Shown: piece by piece, positions 57,522-64,000 of the stretch
How the letters are laid out: every line of letters begins with the position of its first letter
Numbering within the stretch: position 1 is the first letter of the stretch
Assembly: GCA_003255065.1 (NCBI GenBank)
Contig: QAOA01001003.1
Span: forward strand, 135,756 to 199,755
DNA from: Cercis canadensis
Lineage: Eukaryota > Streptophyta > Magnoliopsida > Fabales > Fabaceae
Direction of reading: 5' to 3'
Length of the DNA stretch: 64,000 nucleotides
Translations under genes and position numbers: made by a program
The notes under the pieces: model-generated
What the model was told of the DNA's origin: nothing
Database searches by the model: none
What the model saw: only the letters and a program-made list of their open reading frames with translations

Positions 57522-60500
57522 GAAGATCCCTGAACATCGTCATTAGATGTATGAAAAACTTGTTCCCAATAGTAAGATTGTTAGATGTGAGTTTTATATT
57601 GGTGTTGAAGTATTTATTGAGTTTAGAAGTCAACTTAATATTTATATTCAAGTAAGGAAGTTTAGATGCATATGTGTGAAATGCAAATGCCGTAAGTTTC
57701 GTACATTAGATGAAATAAGGATGCACATATACAGGAAAAGCTTCATGGAAAGGTTCGTCCAGCCATTGTTCCAATTGATGTTGAAAATTAGTATATCTTT
57801 CGATGTGAGTAGATGATTATGGATGTTGTTAGGCTCTTTTTCGAATCAGAGTATATATCAGAAGAAAATCCAAATCTAAAATCTACAAAGTTTTATGATA
57901 TATTGATGGCCACACAATCTCCATTATGGGATGGATGTGAGACTCTGTGCTTTCAACGGCTGTCAGATTGTTAAGCATCAAGTCTAAACTATAACATCTC
58001 AGAAAGTTCAATGGACAAGCTTATTACATTTATGATAAAGATATTATCTCCACGTCATAGGATGTCAACTAATTTGTATCAAACAAAGAGAGTGATTTCT
58101 AAACTTGGTTATGGGTACAAGAAGATTGAAAGTTGTCCACATGGGTGTATGTTATATTATGGAAAAGATGAAGCTGCTAGACAATATTGAATTTATGGGG
58201 AATCACGATTCACAGAATCTAGAGTTGTTCAAGGGAAGGTTAGAGAAGTTCTAACTAAACAGATGTGATATATGTCAATAATCCTAGGTTGCAAATTTTT
58301 TTTGCATCTAATGCATCTGCGAAGGAGATAAGATGACATAATGAATACCAATGTGAACCAAGGGTGTTGTCACATCCATCTGACAAAGATACATGAAAGC
58401 ATTTTGACATGATTCACTCGAATTTTGCATCAGAACCGAGGAATATGAGGTTAGGTCTATGTGTCAATGATTTTAGTCCTTTTGGAATTGGCGCAAAGAC
58501 ATATTTATGTTGGTCTGTTATTCTAACTCTTTACAATCTTCCACCTAGCATGTGCATGAGAAAGGAATATATGTTCTTGACTATTATTATTCCTGGTCCT
58601 CATAATCCAAAAAGTAAAATTGACGTCTTCTTGCAATATTTACTTAATGATTTGAAGAAGCTTTGAGATGAAGGAGTGTCTACTTATGACATTTCATTGA
58701 ACCAAATTTTTTGAATAAGAACAGCTCTTTTGTGAACCATCAATGACTTCCTTGCATATAGAATGCTATCCGGCTGACAAATAGCAAACAAGTTGGGTTG
58801 CCCGATTTGCATGAGTGGTTTGAATGCATTTTATTTGAAACATGGTCGTAAAATGTGTTATTTCTATTGCCATTAACAATTCTTGCCCTAAGATCATCCT
58901 TTCCATCGTAACAAAAATAACTTCTTGAAGAATGTTACTAAGAATGTCATATCATATAGGTACTATTATAGAGATGAAATTTTCATACAAGTGTTCAGAC
59001 TACCTAGAGTAAAATAAAGTGGTGGTGCTGTATCTATTGGTTATGGTGTAACCCACAACTAGATTAAGCTTAATATTTTCTGGGACTTATCATATTGGCA
59101 TGATTTGTTGATTCCTCACAACATTTATGTCATACATACAGAGCATAATATCTTTGAAAATGTCTTCAATACGGTCATGGATGTAAAAGATAAAAGTAAA
59201 GACAATGTGATGGCGAGACTATATATGAAAAAGTTTTGTAAACGTCTTAGTTTGAAGTTGCAAAACTTGGGCTATAGAAATATTATGAAACCCAAGGCAT
59301 ACACTTAGTGTTGACCATAAGAGAGTCATGTGTGAGTGAATGCAGAGTTTGAAGCTTCTTGATAGATATGCATCAAACTTAGGGAATTATGTCGATACTA
59401 ATATAAGGACTTTGACCCACATGAAAAGTCATGACTGCCATGTGTTTATGGAGAGACTCCTGCCAATTGCTTTTAGTGGGTTGTTTACTCCTGTTTAGAA
59501 ACCTCTTGTTGAGTTGAGCCAATTTTTTCAAGATATTTGTTCTCCTACTTTGCTCAAGGATGACTTACAGATAATAGAGTAGAATATTCCGATCATCTTA
59601 TGCAAATTTGAGTAGATTTTCCCTCTTGCTTTCTTTGATGTGATTGAACATTTAACGGTTCATTTAGTTGAAGAAGCGATCAGGGGTGGACCTGTCCACA
59701 ATAGGTGGATGTATCCTTTTGAAATGTTTCTTTATACCTTAAAGCGAAAGGTTAAAAACAAAGCTCGTGTCAAAGGTTCAATTCGCGAAGCATACATTCT
59801 TGAGGAGATTTCAACTTTTTTTTTGTACTACTTCGAGTCTTACATCCATTCAAGGACTAGAAGAGTGTCTTGCAACGATGATGGTGGAGAAATTTATGTC
59901 GGGCAATCTATTTCCGTATTCAATTATTCTGCTTTCCTCCATGGAACCTCGCAATGATGATATCTCAATGATGAGGAACTAACAGCTGCAACAGTGTATG
60001 CGTTGCTCAATTGCCCCGAGGTTAAACCTTACTTGAGGTAAGTTCCAGCTTAATATCATAGTTTTTTCTAATGCTTAAATTAACCATTATGTGTTAACTA
60101 ATGTTATGTTTATGTTGCAGCATGTACATACAGGAATTAACCTCAATGTACATGAATCTCCCAAAAAATCAAATGGATAAGCACATCTCCACTAGATTTC
60201 CTCAAGGGTTTAAACATTTTGTACGTAACTCTAACTATTTCAAATATTTAATTGTATTCAACAAGCTTTAATATATCACACATCTCTTGTTAATTATATG
60301 TAGGTATAAAACCCTTAAAATAGTATTGTCGATGAGCTTTTAATATCTTTGGCTTAGGGTCCCTTAAGGAAAGTTTAGAAATGGGACCGAGTAAATATAA
60401 ACGGTTATAAATTTCATATAGTTGCTTGGTCCCATGGTCGAAAAACAAATCATAGTGGGATTTGTTCGAAGGGATCTGGTTATGGCGAAGTGGAATCCTC

Positions 60501-61047
60501 CTATTATGAGGTACTACAAGAAATCATTGAGATTGCATATTCCGGTTCACCTGGTTATTGATTAGTACTATTCAATTGTAAATGATTTAATCCTTAACCT
60601 CGGGGGACAAAGAATTATCCAAAATATGAATTTGTAGAGGTAAACTCAAACAGAACATACAAAAGGATGACTCATTCATCTTAGCTCAACAAGCAGAGCA
60701 ACTTTATTTATCTCCTTATCTACACACAACTCCTAATAAGCGGTGATTGATACATGTCATTAAAAAAAAGCCAGACACACAATTGATGCCCTAGATAATC
60801 CCTACCAAAACGAACCACATCACTCACCAGTGTTAATTATTGATGATGATCGGACATAGAAAAATTGGGAGATATTAGTTTAACTGCTATAGAGAAAATT
60901 GTTACTAGTGCGAATTCAGTCATTGTCACTGATGTTGATGATGAGATATGAGAAGGTGTTGAAGAAGAGGAAGAAGATGAATATCATAGCAGTGATGACA
61001 AAATGGAAGAAGATCTCCTAAGTGATTATGTACTAGAAAACGATTAA
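57522..61047 (+). pseudogene. TNP2 (En/Spm) transposase pseudogene
   Basis: The start is the ATG at 57522 (MKIPEHRH, then TAG for an expected Trp, then MYEKLVPNSKIV). An N-terminal transposase-associated domain follows, with CICVKCKCRKFRTLDEIRMH at 57680-57740. The TNP2 core has NMRLGLCVNDFSPFGIGAKT, YNLPPSMCMRKEYMFLTIII and PGPHNPKSKIDVFLQYL (58440-58650), then HNIFENVFNTVMDVKDKSKD (59150). The next domain (DUF4218 type) has MKSHDCHVFMERLLPIAF, GGPVHNRWMYPFEMFLYTLK and KVKNKARVKGSIREAYILEE (59420-59810). A DUF4216-type region (about 60370-60650) and an acidic tail ending at TAA 61045 close it. Introns are likely near 60040-60120 and 60220-60300. Numerous stops and shifts inactivate it. The family catalyses cut-and-paste transposition of CACTA elements. 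Confidence 0.9.
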
Positions 61048-61503
61048 TATTACACAAGTCCTCCTCATATTTCATCAGAGATATGCATTGTTAATTACAT
61101 AACTACATTTCCTTCTATGTTGTTGTTTTTTTTTTATATATTTTATGTTTTTTGTTTACTAATGTGTTGTATTTTTATGTTGAAAAACTCTTGTTCATAA
61201 AACTCTTGTTGTAGCTGCATTTTCTGTTTGGGTCTCATTTCTTACGGATTTGAAACTTTAGTAGAGGTTAGAGATATGTAAATTTTATTTTTGTATATGT
61301 TTTTTTTTTTTTTTTTTTACATTATACTTATGTATAGATTCTTTTGTATACATGATGAGCTACTGAGGCTAATCAAATTAATCAATTTATATCCGGTTCA
61401 CCAAAGCTATTTGCAGCATAAGGTAACACCGAGTCTAACCATTGGACAATTCTAATTAGGAAATCAAATTAGGGAGTTTAATTAACAAGAGGTTTGATTT
61501 ACA

Positions 61504-61689
61504 AAAGTAATCTATAGAAAGTAATCAATAAAAAGTCATCGATAAAAAGTAATCGATAGAAAGTAATCGACAAAAATAATTGACAGAAAGTAATAGACAT
61601 AAAGTAATCGACAAAAAATAATTGACAAAAAGGAATGGACAAAAAATAATCAACAGAAAGTAATTGACAGAAAATATTTAACAAAGCAA
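61504..61689 (+). repeat. 14-15 bp minisatellite, about 13 copies
   Basis: Unit approximately AGTAATCGACAGAA, with variants AATCGATA, AATTGACA and AATGGACA. The open frame read through it on the minus strand is a repeat artefact. Confidence 0.9.
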
Positions 61690-61699
61690 TCAATCCAAT

Positions 61700-63060
61700 G
61701 AATGCAATGACTAATTAACAACTTCAACTTTACTAACAGGGGATTTTAAATCACAGAATATATTGTCAAATATTAAATTACAGAATTAAATAGGGATTAA
61801 ATCTATTGATAAAAATGCAACCTAGCTAAACATCCATTAAGAACTGGTTTGATTCATCCTAGATTGAACATGATTAATCTAGTCTTAATGCAGTACTGCT
61901 AATTGAATTTAGTCACAACCAAAATCTCTAATTATGACTAAGTGTTCCTACTAAATTATCATTCAGAATCCGATTTAACCACATGCATCACTAATCTATG
62001 TAATCACACAAAATTAGTAATGAGTTGTTTAACCTAAAACTAAACTTCAATTAGCAAACCTTCAATGGATTCATGCAATATAATTAAAGATCAATCAATC
62101 TAAATTCTATTTCACACCTCAACATTCATAAGAACAATAAAAGTCTCTATAATCTATATAAAAATTAAGACAAGGCAGAAATCCAAAGATGAACACAATT
62201 GCATCAAACTTAATTCAATTAAGTACATAATCTCAAAATCAAATCGAATTCCATGAGGAGTCTATCTTTGTTACAAAGGTTCTACTCTTCCATGGTCATC
62301 AAATCCGAGCTCCAATGGAGAAAGAAAACCATAAATCAATGAGTATCCACAATGAACAAAAGAGGCAAAGAAAAATGTCTAAAAGCTGTCTAGCCTAGAA
62401 TGCTAAAAACGTCTGCCTCCTTAACCTAGTTATAACCCTTAGAATTAAATGCACATCCAGATTACCCCTAGGTTAGATTTAAACTCCTGGACATCAGCTT
62501 TAATTGGGCCTCGGTTTGGGCCTAATTGGGTTTGGAATGAGGAAGTTATATCTATTCAAGTCTAAACAGCTCTTTGGACCCATAAGTTGACTTAGATAGT
62601 CAAAATCACCATTAAAACGCCATAATTTGGAGAACCAATATTCATGAGAGTTGAAGATATATGTCGTAGCTTTCTAATGGTACTAATTTTAGGTTCATAG
62701 GACACCCACAGCCCAAGTTATGGCTCAATCTCTTCACCCGGGTCAGGATCCAACGACAGCATCTCTGGGCTGACTTCCAAGCTAAATATGACCTACTGGA
62801 CATCCGAATTAGCTTTTGAGCTCTAAATAAAAGTTGTAGATACTTCTATCCTCTTTCCTACAAGGTAAGATTCATAATTTTCAGATGTCTAGAACTGAAG
62901 TTATGCTCAAGATACAGAGACAGTGTAAAGTTCCCAGTAATGCTGAAAAACACAATTAAGCCCAATTGGAAACCAACAAATGAAATGCGGCCCAAGCCCA
63001 ATCAAATAAGCCCACAGGAGGTTTAAGAGACTAAAGATTAGGGTTATTTACTGTATAAAA
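61700..63060. other. Unrecognised DNA within the family-2 CACTA element
   Basis: No frames of note. GC-richer stretches near 62480-63000 and a GTATAAAAAG TATA-like motif near 63053 recall a retrotransposon LTR, but no boundaries or second copy are visible. Confidence 0.3.
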
Positions 63061-63578
63061 AGTGTGATTATCAATACATTCTTTAATTTGTATACAATTT
63101 GATTGCATTATGATCCTTTGCTGCTGTTGAAAATGTTGTTTTGCTTGTGCTGTTTCTAGTTATTGTACTATGCAAGTTTTTGGTTAGTAGAAAAACAAGG
63201 TGTAGCATGGGGGGTTTAGGTGTATTTCTAACGGAATTTCTAATGGAAAATTCCATGAGAAAATTCAAATAAAAAATTAATTTTTGTAAGTTGTCACGTT
63301 TTTCTCTCGAACACACTCCGTGAGAAAGTTTTCTCATGGACATATTCCGTGAGAAGAACCATGAGCTTGTTGTGAGACTTCGTGGAACTTTCTCACGGAG
63401 TATCTCTGTTAGAACTTTCTCACGGATTATATTTTGCGTGAGAAATTGAGTTTGTCACGTCACTTTTTCTCACGCCTCTACATCTGTGAGAAAGTCCATG
63501 AGAAACATGTTTCGCACAGAATTTTCACTCATTTCTCACGGATTTGTTCTGTAAGAGAAGGTGATTTTTCTTGTAATG

Positions 63579-64000
63579 AAAATTTGTATTTTCCAATAGA
63601 ACAAAATTTTGTTGGAATTTTTGAAAAATTCAAACGGTAATTCTAATAAAATTTCATTACCATTGGAATTTGCAAATATGAAAGAGGAAAATTATTTTTT
63701 AAAATTCTAACAGAATATACCATTGGAAAAAAAAAACCCCAAAACATACCGTTTCAATAATGGAAAGTGAAATTTTTTTGAATTGGAACCGAGTTTCAAC
63801 GATAATTTCCTTAAGAAATTCCGTTGGAATGCTCCCAACTGAAGGCCACCATATTCCCTTTATTTCTCTCCACTGGAACCATTTTCTTTCTCCTCTTTCA
63901 TTGAGACCTAACTTCCTTCCTTCACCTCTACTTGCAAGCTTTTAAATGTGGTTGTGGGGGGCAATTTCCTGTGACTCCGGTGGCAAGCGGCGGTGTTCGA
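63579..64000 (+). mobile_element. CACTA family 1 end region, running off the window
   Basis: The opening AAAATTTGTATTTTCCAATA then GAACAAAATTTTGTTGGAAT aligns with the complement of 11033 downwards (AAAATGTATGTTTTTCAACG...). TTGGAATT/AACGGTAATT motifs follow. A CT-rich leader-like part (63860-63990) resembles minus-strand 10480-10600. The remainder lies beyond the window. Confidence 0.6.

Larger units (their letters stand above)
55922..63578 (+). mobile_element. CACTA element, family 2, complete, with TNP2 pseudogene
   Basis: Inverted termini CATTACAAGAAAAATC (55922) and GATTTTTCTTGTAATG (ending 63578) match perfectly over 16 bases. The flanks are AAA on both sides, a 3-base target duplication. 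Both subterminal regions are full of TTTCTCACGGA-type motifs like those of 18927-24079, so both belong to one family. A TNP2-type transposase gene lies inside. Confidence 0.92.

Noticed and set aside
61499-61693. Minus-strand frame with repeated DYFLSITFCQLF-type segments; possible CRISPR-like array
   Set aside because: It is a continuous 14-15 bp minisatellite with no spacers, in plant DNA.

Overview
The window is nuclear DNA from a flowering plant, most likely a eudicot. It is AT-rich, its introns are GT-AG, it carries degenerate TTTAGGG-type tracts, and it holds plant-specific transposon families (CACTA/En-Spm with TNP2 and Ptta proteins, hAT with BED and dimerisation domains, Ty1/copia and Ty3/gypsy with initiator tRNA-Met primer sites, Tourist-like MITEs, tRNA-derived SINEs). 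Species cannot be fixed from sequence alone.

Only one intact host gene is visible: a full-length multidrug-resistance-type ABC transporter of subfamily C on the + strand (about 37510-47486). It has 11 proposed exons and about 1519 residues. The proposal includes a 40-base first coding exon separated from the rest by a 2.7 kb intron. TATA and CT-rich elements lie upstream and a triplicated 40-bp repeat lies downstream.

Everything else is transposon or transposon debris, often nested. Positions 422-1340 hold a fold-back element. 1823-11041 is a CACTA element (family 1) with a minus-strand Ptta-type remnant, what looks like one captured host exon (MFS transporter), and a nested degenerate copia element (4104-9099). 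15.0-17.9 kb is a decayed hAT transposase gene. 18005-25782 is a minus-strand gypsy relic with both LTRs, interrupted by a CACTA element (family 2, 18927-24079) with a matching AGA target duplication. That CACTA element contains head-to-head inverted copies of its own 5' arm. 25.8-29.3 kb is AT-rich LTR-like DNA with a 136-bp tandem repeat and a chimeric contig join. 30.1-36.1 kb is a field of MITEs, fold-back units and SINEs plus a DUF4283 fragment. After the ABC gene come a fold-back element, a short hAT derivative and a truncated MITE (48.8-50.5 kb), then a second minus-strand gypsy element (50943 to about 55909). Its gag appears to be cut by a family-1 CACTA end, which is itself cut by a complete family-2 CACTA element (55922-63578) with a TNP2 pseudogene.

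The assembly needs caution. Besides a 209-base gap at 2102-2310, there are ten single-N joins. Most are flanked by near-identical direct duplications, so they look like unmerged contig overlaps rather than biology, and one (27102) carries a 171-bp chimeric tail. I found no convincing undescribed biological system. The most interesting items are the inverted-arm CACTA, the SINE just upstream of a splice acceptor in the ABC gene, the apparent exon capture, and the CAG-to-TAG decay pattern.
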